Shown here: positions 36,216 to 48,259 of the stretch, piece after piece | How positions within the stretch are numbered: position 1 is the first letter of the stretch | Layout: each line of letters starts with the position of its first letter | Assembly (NCBI RefSeq): GCF_001653235.2 | Contig: NC_035794.1 | Location: forward strand, 868,001-932,000 | Origin: Pochonia chlamydosporia 170 | Taxonomy: Eukaryota; Ascomycota; Sordariomycetes; Hypocreales; Clavicipitaceae | Direction: 5' to 3' | DNA length: 64,000 nucleotides | Translations under genes and position numbers: made by a program | The notes under the pieces: generated by a model | The model's database searches: none | What the model was told of the DNA's origin: nothing | Seen by the model: only the letters and a program-made list of their open reading frames with translations

Positions 36216-36941
36216 TTTGGAGGAGTTGGTTGTGATGGCGTGTAGGTAGGTGCAAGGTGTAGGGTGGTTTTGGATTGTGATGCTGAGGTGCGTGTGTATG
36301 TTTGTCGTTGATGGAGCTGAGAGGTTGGTTTCGGACTGAAGCTGGTAGCTCAGTACTCCGTAGAGTGAAGTGGCCTCCACTTGGACTTGGACTTCGGCCT
36401 GGTGGCACGCGTCACTTTAGCATATGGGGTGGCGCCTCAGAGGGTTATGGGGGTTTATTACTGCAGTCTAGTCTGCAAGCCCTTTTTATTCTAGTGAAGC
36501 AAAGGCTTACTTTGATGCTTGATATTCTATTCTCGGTTAATATATATATATAATTAGCAGAAATGACAGTTGTTCGCATTCGTCTATAAATTAGACACGT
36601 GACTTCGCGAATGGTGGCGGCTCTTTCTCCGAGTCACCCAGTGAATTGAGGGGAGGCGCGGCGCGACGCCAACGGTTGTCACGAAATTTTACCCACTTCC
36701 ACTTTGAGAGTGCGTTTTGCACGGTTCCCGCCACACCCAGCACTTGGTCCGCTCGAATGCCCTCCCTCACCTGCGAGCCGGACCACAAGGGGTGCTCGAG
36801 CGGTACAAACCTCTCTTATGAACATTGAGCCTTGTTTTTCTCTTGTAATTAGACCTGTTTCTTTTTGTTGCTTACTTGAAATATCCTCTCTTGCACTCCC
36901 CAGCGCTGCGTTGCGTCAACCTTTACATCTCGCTCTTCACG
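36216..36941. promoter_or_regulatory. Shared divergent promoter region of VMA21 and FUN30
   Basis: The 726 bp between the two start codons serves both genes. It contains a TATATATATATA run at about 36540, which could be a TATA element for either direction, and a C/T-rich leader just before 36942. No specific operator could be assigned. Confidence 0.5.
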
Positions 36942-39900
36942 ATGGCCAATTCCTCGTCCCCGTTGCTGCCATTGCGGCATATCACCGGCGCACCTCGAAC
37001 ACCAACAATCTCGAGAACCTCGAATCCAATAGACGAAGTCGACGAGCTGGCCGGGGACACAATTCCCTGCTCGCCGTCTGCATTCTTGCGAGACTCGTCC
37101 CGAGAGAGGGAGATCACACAACCGACACAGATTTTGAGCAGACCAGGACTGGGATTAGCCATGGAACGTTCATCTTCACCTGCTAGCATCATTGAAGTTC
37201 CTGCGTCTTCACCCTTTCAGCCCAAGGAAAAGCCAAAGTTTGGCTCTCGTCTCGCGCCTGCCGGGACTTTCTTTCGTCCGCCACCTCGACCACCACCTCG
37301 TCCGGCCGTTCCCAAACGACCCGCCGCAGAGCCGATTAGTCTAATCTCTGACGATGAGGGCGATTCTTCGCCGCCGAGGGGGGATATTCGTCCTACAGCG
37401 TTTAAAGCACAGATTGCCGGGTTTGCATACAACCCCGCCGCTGAAGAGAGGACGACCAAAATGAAGCTGCGACAGATATATGATGTTTTTGGCGACAGGT
37501 TCCCCTCGGAAGTAGTTAGAGAAGCACTCAAAGCATGTAAAAATGACGTCGAAGATGCGATTATTTGGCTTGAGTCGCAGCCTACACAGAAGGAGAAGCC
37601 CAGTGCTCAGGGACTCAACAAGGCGAACGGGCGCCGGCTGGTATCAAAGGCATCGATGCAGAACTACGCGAAGGACCGAGCGTCGGGTCATCGAGACGAG
37701 TCTGTTTCACTCGAATCCAGCCCAGTTAAGCAGGTGAAGCCACAGAAGCGGCGGCTCGTCCAAGGATTGAAACGGCGGAATGATTCGTCACCGCAGAAAT
37801 CGTTCGATCTGCCTCCACCACCCTCAAGTGATGGTCCATTGGTTATTGACTTGATCGACAATGATAAGGAGGACGCATATGAAGCAGAGCCGTCTCCAGC
37901 CCCTTCAGAAGAGGACGACGACAGAGTGCTTAACTGCCTCAACACCAGTACTCTCAAGGAGCTTGCGGCAATGACGGGCTTGAAAGAGGCGCTTCTTGAA
38001 GCCCTGGTCGAGAAGAGACCGTTCACCGATCTGTCGCAAGCCCGGCGAGTCAGCGCAACGAAGAAGCCGGGTGCCCGAAAGTCACCAAGAGTCAGCATAG
38101 GCGAAACCGCTGTTGACGCCGTGGAAGTGTTTCTCAACGCTGTGACCGCTATTGACGAAGTTGTGGCAAAATGTGAGACAAAGGGGCAAACAGTCAAAAG
38201 TGTCATGGAAACCTGGGATCTCGACACTTTCGGCCACAACAAGCGGAGTAGTCGAGTATCTCCCGACGTCGATTTGCCGCCTACGCCGACAAGCATGAAT
38301 TCCAAGTACACACGACCACTGGTACCACGACAGCCGGCGCTTATGGATGGGCATTGCGAAATGAAGCCTTTCCAACTATTCGGGTTGAACTGGATGTCCT
38401 TATTGTACAACTACGACATAGGATGTATTCTTGCAGACGAGATGGGCCTGGGCAAGACATGCCAGGTAATTTCGTTCATGTGTCATTTGGTTGAAGAATA
38501 TGAACGAGGGTCTCAAAGGAGTCGACCCTGGCCAAACTTGATTGTGGTGCCACCAAGCACTTACAACAATTGGCTTCACGAATTTGAGAGATTTGCTCCA
38601 GACCTGACTGTTGTGGGGTATCGAGGATCTCAGTCAGAAAGGGCCGCGATTGCGTATGAGGTTGAGCAAGAACCAGAGTCATTTCACGTCGTCTTGGCGA
38701 CATATTCGCAAATCAACTCGGAGGCGGATATTGAGGCAATGCAGTCATTTGATCTCAACGCAGCCGTTTTTGATGAAGGACACAAAATGAAGAATCCGGA
38801 GACAAAGATTTACAGAGACTTGCGCCGCATTACTGCAAAGTGGAAGATGCTCCTTACTGGTAAGAGCAGGATTGTGTACTGAGCGTCGCCCATTGAACTC
38901 TGCTAACTTTGCGCAGGTACTCCGGTTCAAAATAACCTTCTCGAAATGACAGCTCTACTCAACTTCATCAACCCCAAGATGTTTGATGGATACATGGACG
39001 ACATTCAATACATTTTCAGCCAAAAGGTTACTATTCGAGATGTGTCGAACGGGGCTTTCTTGTATGCCGAACGTGTGAAGCGTGCACGAACCATCTTGGA
39101 GCCGTTTATTCTCCAGCGTCGCAAGGACCAGGTTTTGTCAGACATGCCGCAAAAGATTTGCACTGTTGCCCACTGTGATATGACAGAATCGCAAAAGGAC
39201 ACATACGCCGAATACGAAGAACTTTTCAAACTGGAGCCGTCGTTGCGAGCATCGAAGGCCAAGGGACGACAAAATGATCAAAATAATGTCTGGATGCAGC
39301 TCCGCAAAGCAGCGCTGCATCCGCTGCTGTTCCGACGGCACTTTACGGACGAAAAGGTGGAAGAAATGGGCAAGATATTGATGGATAGGATACCACAGTC
39401 TGAGCTTCATCAGCCCGATATCAAGCATCTGATTCAAGAGCTCAAGAATTCGTCCGATTTCGAACTACACTTGTGGTGTCGAGATTATCCTAGGTTACTG
39501 AGACAATTTGATATCCCAGCCTCGGCAGAATTGGACAGCGGCAAAGTGAAGAAGCTGTTGGAGCTGATACGGCAGTATCAAGAGAACGGAGATCGAGTGC
39601 TTGTATTCAGCAAGTTTTCCCGATTGATCGAGCTTCTGCAAGAGGTTCTGGCTTTGCAGGACATTGATCATCGAGTGCTCATGGGCACCACCAATGTTTC
39701 CGAGCGACAAACACTCATTGACGAGTTCAATGACAACCCAGAAATCCCGGTGTTCTTATTGACAACCGGCGCTGGCGGAACAGGCATCAACCTTACCGCA
39801 GCAAACAAGGTCATCATCTTTGACCAATCGGATAACCCACAGGACGATATTCAGGCAGAAAACCGTGCTCATCGTCTAGGACAGAAGCGAGATGTCGAGG

Positions 39901-40076
39901 TAGTTCGGCTCATTGCTTCGCACACCATTGAGGAGCTTATTTACAAGGCGTGTCAGAAGAAGATTGAGCTCGCCAACAAAGTGACTGGTGCCCTGGAGGA
40001 CGACCAGGATGCCGAGCAGAACATGGAGCAGGAAGTACGCAAGATGATGATGGAGGAGAAGATGACGCCTCCTTAG
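36942..40076 (+). CDS. FUN30: SNF2-family chromatin remodeller, Fun30/Fft3 type
   Basis: Fun30-type ATPases slide and exchange nucleosomes, with roles in silencing, boundary maintenance and DNA-end resection. Two exons, 36942-38859 and 38917-40076, are joined through a 57-nt intron inside the conserved LLTG-TPVQNN motif, giving 1,025 residues. The first 170 residues are disordered with proline-rich stretches. A CUE-like ubiquitin-binding domain follows at about 173-210 (KLRQIYDVFGDRFPSEVV, then ACKNDVEDAIIWLE). The ATPase core has motif I DEMGLGKT (near 500), Walker B DEGHKMKN (near 610) and TPVQNNLLEM. The C-terminal helicase lobe includes VFSKFSRLIELLQ, LLTTGAGGTGINL and ENRAHRLGQKRDVEVVRLI. 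CUE plus SNF2 order identifies the Fun30 subfamily. The start at 36942 (GATGGCC) is the first ATG of the long frame. It shares a divergent promoter with VMA21. Confidence 0.93.
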
Positions 40077-41060
40077 GAAGGGGGAGTTGTTAGAGGAAGG
40101 TATACAATGCGCATTTAGATGTCGGAATGGTGCTGGTTTTGTGGGCTGGCTCAATGAGCAGGTCTTTGTCGGCGCAAATGGATATGATTAGATTAGCTTG
40201 CCGGTGTCGCATAGGGATGTGATTTGTTTCTGCGATTGGTATTATGGCTATGGCGTTGGGGGGCATGATAGACGAGCATATAAATAGCATACATACTGCA
40301 TTATCTGATGCTGGTTCTGGAATTGATTAGCCGGGACGTGTTCCTGCACCTTGGGACTTTCTTTTTCGGATTTGAGTCATCAGCGAGGCGTACAGTACAC
40401 CAATTTACGTACATATGCACGTACCGTATTTACAGGGGTTCATCAGGCAAGACTCTTCAAGAGCACGAGTAATGACATGCATTGGTGATATAGTTCGTCA
40501 ACCTAGCCTCAATCTTCAATCCACCAACCCAGCACTACCACAGACCACATGAAAGTAGAACGCAGGTTGGCCTGCAGAAAAAGCAGTGACCGCCTCACGC
40601 GGTAAACGCGACGCGCCATTTAGGCCACGCATTCATTATCATCGACGCTCTTCAAGAAATTGTTCTAACGCGCAGTACTTGAACAAAAGATTAAAAAAAA
40701 TGGCCCGCAAAACGCGCCAAATAGGGGGAGGAAAAAGACATGGACCCTGACTTGGACCTGGACCCTGGCGGGGACCCACGAAGGAAGCTATTGCACTTAG
40801 TGGAAGCGGTGAGACGAGCAAATTTGAAAAGTTGTGAACCCTAGGGGCCATTTCATATTTAGCTACAGTACTACTGAGTTGTAACTTGACTAATTCGATC
40901 CTCTGAGAGGGGGATATCTCCATGCATTTTGCTGAAAAATTCAGGCTGTCCAAACGCCATTGACTGCAATACCAAAAAATAAAAAATGTAGATGGAAATT
41001 GAGTAGGTGTAAACCAAGAAGTGAAGAAATGGTATGAAGTAGACTGTGCAAGCGACAGTG
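40077..41060. other. Convergent spacer between FUN30 and the Myb-like gene
   Basis: This holds the 3' flanks of two converging genes. No ORF has a recognisable product. A short stretch of GGACCTGG-type imperfect repeats is visible near 40741-40775. Confidence 0.6.
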
Positions 41061-41864
41061 CTACCGCCATGTAGAATGGAGGCGACGACGATTACTTGAC
41101 CTCGTCTTGAGGCCGACCTCTCCTTTCATTATTAGGCTTTTCCATCGTTTGTTGACGGTGTGTCTGTCCTTGCCGAGGTTGCGGGCGCAGTCCTGCCATT
41201 CTGACTTGGAGAGCTTGAGCTTTTCTAGGACCAGTTCGACCAGGATGCGGTCGTCTTCTGCGGTCCACTCTTGGCTGTCGGCTGCGGCCGCGACATCTGC
41301 TCCTTGTGTGTGAATGTCGTGGAAGTCGGAGCGTTCTAAGCCAAGGGGTAGTTGCTCGGGAGCTATGCGCGCGCGCTTTGGTGTTGAGGGCGCGGCGGGT
41401 TCTGGGCTGTTGGCGCGGAGGTCAAGATCGCTCTCGATGTCTTCCTCTTCCGAGGACAGGTCCTGGTCCTCGCGGCCCATGTCGTCGGCGTCAGGGCGCC
41501 GGCGCTTGTTGACACCACGCGGAGGCACAGATCGCTTGACTATTCTTCTTCGTGTGTACAAGTCCTCGGTATTGCTGGCGTCGGAGCGGGCAGGACGTGC
41601 TCGGAGACGGAGCTTCATTGGTAGTGCGGCATGGGCCAGCGGAGGTGTAGGGAGCTGGCCTAGCGATGGCGGTGGCACCGACAGTGAGGAGGATACGGGT
41701 GTTGCGATGAGCGATTGTAACGATCGGCAGGTTGTCATGATGTTGCTAAGGGCCGTGGCCGAGGACATGGTAGGAGGACTGGCGGGAGGAGAGAAGAAGC
41801 TTGACTGGAGCGAAGGGCGCGACGGCTGCGCCGAGTCGCAGGACAGCGCTGAGGGGAGAAGCAT
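41061..41864 (-). CDS. Myb/SANT-like DNA-binding domain protein
   Basis: A small, probably nuclear protein of 267 residues encoded by one exon, starting at ATG 41864. The first 85 residues are Ser/Pro-rich. The middle is highly charged, with a basic run RRRIVKRSVPPRGVNKRRR that resembles a nuclear localisation signal and an acidic stretch LSSEEEDIESDLDL. The C-terminus (about residues 195-250) has a Myb-like tri-helical module: EWTAEDDRILVELVLEKL, SEWQDCARNLGKDRHTV, then NKRWKSLIMKGEVG. Here W-T-x-E-D-D and the helix-3 R-W-K-S-L correspond to the Myb pattern. The exact target and pathway are unknown. The same frame stays open upstream to 42803 without a stop, which makes the start uncertain; I prefer 41864 because the upstream translation is low-complexity and lacks any motif. 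Confidence 0.75.
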   Translation of the reverse strand: MLLPSALSCDSAQPSRPSLQSSFFSPPASPPTMSSATALSNIMTTCRSLQSLIATPVSSSLSVPPPSLGQLPTPPLAHAALPMKLRLRARPARSDASNTEDLYTRRRIVKRSVPPRGVNKRRRPDADDMGREDQDLSSEEEDIESDLDLRANSPEPAAPSTPKRARIAPEQLPLGLERSDFHDIHTQGADVAAAADSQEWTAEDDRILVELVLEKLKLSKSEWQDCARNLGKDRHTVNKRWKSLIMKGEVGLKTRSSNRRRLHSTWR

Positions 41865-44800
41865 TGTGGTTGTGAGGTTGTAGATGAATGCGCGAGGCTT
41901 GGGGTATTGGTTTTGCGTGGTTGGCGCGCGGCCAGAAGGATTATGGTGGTTTGTTGCAAGTGTTTTTTTGTTGTGGTGGTCTTGCACCAAATGCGCCCGA
42001 ATGCGCCCGATGGGCTGGACGAACAAGTTTGCGCAGATTCGGGTCGAGTGCGAGAGGTTGTAGCTATTGGGGATCAGAAAAGTCGCTAGGTTGCGATGAG
42101 GAATATCAGCTTGCGAGAAGCGAATATGAATAGCTGGCCGTGTTGTTGTTGTATGGTCAACGGTATGTGTAAATGGATGGGTTGGGATGTTGAGGGACGA
42201 AAGAGAGGCGGACGGGAGAATATAGGGACGTCGGGTGTTGTGACGGCAGGTGGTCTGACAGTGAATCGGCAGGAGGGGAGGGGAGCGGCTTCCCAAGTTA
42301 AAGAGGATGCATGGGCCTAATATGGAAAGGGAAGGGGGCGTGGGCCTGCCTGTCTTCGGGTTGGGGTGACAATCTGTTGGAAGCGTCGAGGACCGGACTT
42401 GACTTGACTTGACAGAGAGAGAGACCACAGACACAGACACAGAGCAGTTGACGACACCGACAGAAATGGCAACAGAGACTGCAACCAGGTGAGACGGTGG
42501 GCCACCTGATTTACGCTTGTTCCCTGGGCAAGGGGGTAGTGGAAGTGAGGAAGCAGTGTGGAGCATGTACAGAGTAGGTACTTGTATACAGGTGCAGACA
42601 CCAGCCAAGAGGAAGTGGACATTCAGTACCAAGTACTTTACGTCCCTGTTGGTGGTGTGAGTGGGTTCCAGAGCGGCCACTGTGCTAAATAAGCTGCCTG
42701 GCGGTGGGAGTGGGCGCTGGGCAATTACGCCAGCAGCCCCAGACGTCCCAAACTGGCTGCCCACCGCTGAATTTCCCACCAGACCGTAGCTGCCAGATTT
42801 CATATTCCCCGTGGCGAAACGGGTCGGGAGGCAGAGACCGCTGGGAACCCGTGCGGACCCGCTCAGGTACCACGTCTAGGTACCTAGGTACTTTACCAGA
42901 CAGAGCATACAGAACAGACCAGACGGGACCGGACCCCTGGCTGCCACATCCGTCAGTGGTCTCTGCTCCTGCCTTCGAAGGGTTCCATGGCTCCTGCCTG
43001 TGCCTGTGCAACTGACGGAACAAGCCATGGCCACTCCCACTCCCACTCCCACTCCCCCAAGCCAGGCAAGCAGGCTCAGGCAGGTCAAACTGGTCTGTCT
43101 CCATTCATAATCAATGTCACCCATGACGCTCAACATTCCTCGACCATGCCATGGCAGACGTGATTCCTTGCTCGCCACACGAGTTGCATGCTTACGCCGT
43201 ATTCCGACTTGCGCCCCCAGAAATCCAGAAACGCAGTGCCGTCATCTCCAGCGTCATTTACGCGCCTGGTCGTGTTGCTGCTTACTATTTGCCTGCCTCC
43301 CACCCTCATGATCTTCACATCAGCGATTGAGTTGATCCAGGAAGTGAGCAATCCAAGGGGGTACCGGGCAACAAAGTCTCACACACGATACAAACTGCTA
43401 ATTTCGTGCTTACTGGGCCTGGTGCTCTGATCTCAAAGTAAAGAGTAAATCGAGGCAACCATATCAAGCACACCAGACACTCTCTCGCCGCAAGATACGA
43501 ACGACATTAGTGCTCTTACACCACAACCACGAGAACCAGCTGACATTTGCCAAAGTGGACATCGATGGGACGGACAAACAAAGTGAACCAGACTCAATCA
43601 TGCTGCCCCTTGATCAAGTCTAAGAGCGCACACTCCCGAAACCACACTACCCTCGTTTGTTCCTCTTTTTTTTACTCTCCCTTTGATCATTCATTTCCCC
43701 CACAACTGCTAAAAAGGTTGTGTGTCTGGACTCAAAACTATGACGGTCCTCATCCTCGGTCAAGATGAGAGTCTCGTCTCCATATAGGATGAGAGCTTGC
43801 TTGACCTCAGTTTGAGCCTCTCTTCCTCCTAATTCTGTTAGCTTCGTGGTCATGCAATGCTGTCTTATCTTTAGCGCACCCGCTCAGAAACCTTTGACCA
43901 CATTTTGCACATCGTCATGCATGCACTTTACTGCGCACGTCCTTTGATGGGTTGCTTGCTTCTCCCTTCGATAGCGATAGATCTGAATCGGTGTCGGCTG
44001 ACGTGCAGCCGTTTACTCCTGGTCCTGGACTCGGCAACCAACTGTCTGATGTCTTTTGTAACGAACTACCGCTTTGTCCGGACCACACCAGTTACCAAAG
44101 AAAAGCAAAAACTGAGGCTAAAAGCTGCCCTGTCCAGAGACAAAAGCAACCCAGTCACGATTGCCTCCCCCCCAAACATCTCAGTCACACACGTTCGTTT
44201 CAACTGTCATCCCTGCCGGGCTGTAACGTCCATTTTCCCCTGGCAACCGTCTGTCGCCATGTCTCTTACTCCAGATACCAGTTGGCTTTCTAGAGTGGAC
44301 TTGTGACAAGGCGACAAGGTGACAAGCTGTGCCCGTTTCATGAGTTCCCACCAGCACAGACAGCACGACATGGTGCAATGATGGATTGATCGGATGTGGA
44401 GTCGTTTGGCGGGAAGCCCGTGTTCCCGCCCTCCCGTGCCATCATGGCCATTTGAACCAATTGTTCCGTGGCGGATGAATCGAAGCCGGTGGATGTACAA
44501 TCAATGTCAAAGTGTTCAAGCATCAAGGGCTGGACTATCTTTTTCCAAATCGCCAGATGTGGACAAGCCCAGTCGCCATGGGGACGCATCACTTACTGCC
44601 GGCTGGTCTTTCACTCACTAGAGCCAATGAATTAAATGGGTGGGCAACGCTTCATCTCAGTTGGATGGGAGGCCAGTTTATGGAGGGTTGCTTCACCTCA
44701 TGCGGCTGTGGCACACCTCTTTTTCAACAGGCGAAATGTTGCATACCCAATACCTGGTACATCGAGTCATGCAGATTCTTTGCTGCAAGCAATAGTTTAC

Positions 44801-47800
44801 CTTTTGCCCAAAATTCCGAATGCTACACAGACCATGCCTGAAAGAGGCGTTCATATATTATTCAGCCAACGGTTGCTATAATTGCATTCTGTTATACATG
44901 TACATGGATGCATCATGCCAGGGTGAGGAGAATGTTCATGTCCATGCATCTCCAAACCCCAGTCCAGTCCGCATCGTGCAGGCCACGAGCCAAGACCCTC
45001 GTCACGGTTCGTCGATACCGTCAAACTGGCCGGGGTATTCGTAGACATGGACTCGACGACAAGGACAAGCGAGAAACCAACCCACGCACGATGCTGCAAT
45101 GCTGTGCAGCTCGCTCTACCCCGGACCCAGAGGTGAAAAAGAAAAAAATGACTCCTCTGGTTCCCTGACCCCCTGCAACTGCATGATGCACCATCCATCC
45201 TCCTTCACGAGGAGGTCATTCGAGAGGGGTCAAATATCGTCCCACCGGACCAGAATAGTTGAGGGGTTTGTCGCCCTCCGTTTGTTCTCCCTGGATTTTA
45301 TTTTGAAATACCGTACAGTCCAGCTGGTTTCCTCAGAAACAGGACCCTCAAAAATCGGGAGATCAAAAAAGTTAAAATAAAACGGCCCTCCCTTGAATAA
45401 GAGGCGTCCATTGTCCTCCTCCCTTGAGGGCGCAGTCGTCAGGAGTAACAAACATCCCTTGGCCAAACTCCTTTTTTTGTAAACTATCTGGCAGCATCTA
45501 TTTCTCGTCCTTTGTTCACTATTCCCTTGCGGGGTTTATAATTGGAGCTATTCACTTCTAGGGTTGAGCAATATATGGCCAAAGCCATCAACGTAACTCA
45601 TTTGGGCTACCATCAGTTGGAAGGGGTGGAAGGATGAACCACAGGACGAATAGCGGTCAAGAGGATTTCCAACCCAAGCGTCGAGGGATGGCAATTGGAT
45701 AGGAAGTCTTCCCCAACCCAGGCTGCCTGCCTGCGTGACCATCAAGTATGTGCAGTTCGTTGGAACTGGACCGTTTGGTGACTGAGGTCGGATCACGATG
45801 CACCGTCGCTCATCATGATGGGCTGGCTGCGGGGGTTCGGCATTCTCTTTTCAGATACGATGCTTCCATCCATGCCATGCGTGCATTCTTTGCATGTTCT
45901 GGCTGGTCAAGACAATGTCAGGCCAGCTTATCTCGTCCGGTCACCATTCCCCACGATGCTTCCGAGTCTCACTCCTCACTCACTCACACGCTCCTCTGCA
46001 TCAACACGAGCACGCACGATTCATGGCCACGCTTCTCTTGAGGGACTTCACCCATTGTCAATTGCACATTTCGCATTTCGCACCCTCCACCCCGCCCAGC
46101 GCCTCGCACAGGAACGCTCATGGTGTGTCATGTCCGCCCGGGCTGAAAGAAAGTCATTTGTCCAAGAGGCGCCCATCGAATGCTCAGATGACGTTGCGAG
46201 AGACGCGTTGCTGCGCGATCCTAACGCGCTTTGTCGCGTCTTTAAATTACTAAATGTGGGGTTCCAAACCAATCAGCATTACGTGCACACACAATTGTGG
46301 ATACCCTCCCAGTCACTCGATGGCATCTAAATGTCATTTTTGGGTCTGACCTTGTCAAGTTGGCTGTCACTTCTTTCGAGACTGTCCTGTCCTGTCCTTG
46401 ACTCCCAACTCTGCTGTCACGGGTATTCCCTTCGTCTTGCTCCTCCGCAATCCATGTGCCAATGTCGTCACTTTGCCAGGGTCCGATTCAAAGCTGGCTT
46501 GAATGATGTAACTGGGTTTATGCGCTCACTTTTGCGATCGAGATGGAACTGCACGATCGTGTAATAGGTGATGAATCTTGTGGTTTTAACAACTGCCAGC
46601 ATGAATGGCATGAATGGGCATGAATGTCATGCGTCACTTCTATTGTCCTGCATTTGCTACCTATCGGCTGCAGCCCTGCATGGGTAGACACATCGTTTCT
46701 ACACTTTGATCCAGCGATCGTCCCTTGCAGATATTGCACGTCTGATTAAACTGCCAAGTCAATTTATCCCTCGCAGAATGTCTGGTGTACCCCAGATGTG
46801 ACTACCCGGGCACCATGTAAGTGTTTACTTATCGATATCGCCCGTTGCAACTAGTCAAGCTGGCGGGTCACCCTGTTTGTCGTGCGTAATCGGATACACT
46901 TTTCTGGATAATTGTAGCCGTTTCCATGTTGGTATCAGGAGCACATGACTGCTCGAAATAAGTAATAATACTGACCTTGTGGCCAGTTTGTAACTTACCA
47001 AGTGTGCTGTACGTCCGAAGGCTGTACGTTGTTATGGTTTACTACAAGTCTTTTGCTATGCTTGATATTTCCAGAATATATAACTTCTACACAGGGTAAT
47101 TTATTTGATTATGTCCCCAACCAAAATAGTGAGTGGCACGGTGGCCTGTCATGGGAGCATAACACACTTAGAACCGTGACGTCTTGTTGTAGTAACGTCT
47201 TTTATGTTTATTTTTGAGTTGCGGCTAGTAATGTCGAGTATTGTGATGCTTTGTGGAAGATCGAATGCCTATAGGGTAGGCCTGGGTCTGCTTGAAGAAA
47301 AGTAAATTACGTCTGGTAGGTAGGGAGCGAGTATTCAACCAAGTTGAAGGTATCGTACATCGCGATGTGTCGGTGTACACCTGTGAACAAATAAAGTTTA
47401 CCCAGATTGTACTCTTACGTCAACGGTCAATCAATCCTGTCCATGACAGGGTATATTAAATATGTCCAAGCTTTACTAGCATGTATATAAACGCCCAACT
47501 CCCATCATGGGGCTTCCAAGAACCAAAACGATCAGAATGAGATTAATCCCCATGGAATCCAATGAATTCGAAAAAAAAGAGAAAATAAAAAGAGACATTG
47601 CCGTGATTCTGTTTCCAGATCCTACCCCATCAAACCACGATTACGTTCCCCTCAGACACTTCGACACTCATGAAAATAGAAAAGGCGATCCGACTGACAT
47701 CCAAAAGGAAATAGTAGATAGAAAACAAAAAGTGTGCAACTCCATGCCAAGAATAATCGCAACTTCGCTCCTGCCTCCAGGCTTCGTTCCTCCTCGAAAT

Positions 47801-48259
47801 GCTCATATTTCTATGCTCCATTATCGTCCATTTTTTGTTTCTCAAATCCGTGTTTTGTTTGTTCTGAGTGGCCGAGGAAATATTCCTCGCCACCTTGTGT
47901 GAGGTTCGTCTGAGAATTGAACAACCTCTCCGCGAGATATAGATAATGCGCCGCGCAAGTCATGCAGACGCTGTAAAACAACTGCCAGGCGTGAAAATGT
48001 TTGTCTCCAACATATGGAATTGGTAGATACGTAAAAGGGAAAATGAAAAGAAAAATGCTCTGGGATTTACGTCGATGTTTCTGGTTAATTTCCAACTGCG
48101 ATATGGGAAGTGCTGGGCAGCACAGCCGCCTGTGATGAAACGTAGGGGGTGGGTATCCGGTCCAAGCATCGTTTGCTGAATTTAGTCGTGATTCTCCGTT
48201 CAAAACAATTGCTCCTTGCCAATTGGCCTTGCCGCTCAGAGGCAGCATCATCGCATCCC
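41865..48259. other. Gene-free interval of about 6.4 kb (Myb-like gene leader, then nothing recognised)
   Basis: The left end is the Myb-like gene's upstream region, where a frame stays open to 42803. It contains GACTT and GACAGA tandem strings around 42392-42441. The rest shows no coding signal on either strand. ORFs such as 45815-46330 and 47507-47902 have no domain; the latter probably lies in the 3' flank of the Sel1-repeat gene. Several C/T-rich tracts are present. Confidence 0.5.
43032..43055. repeat. (CACTCC)4 hexanucleotide repeat
   Basis: Four perfect tandem CACTCC copies are read directly from the sequence, in non-coding DNA. Confidence 0.85.

Noticed and set aside
47507..47902. 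131-codon ORF as a small gene
   Set aside because: No domain, Lys/Glu-rich by composition, and it lies in the likely 3' flank of the Skt5-like gene on the opposite strand.
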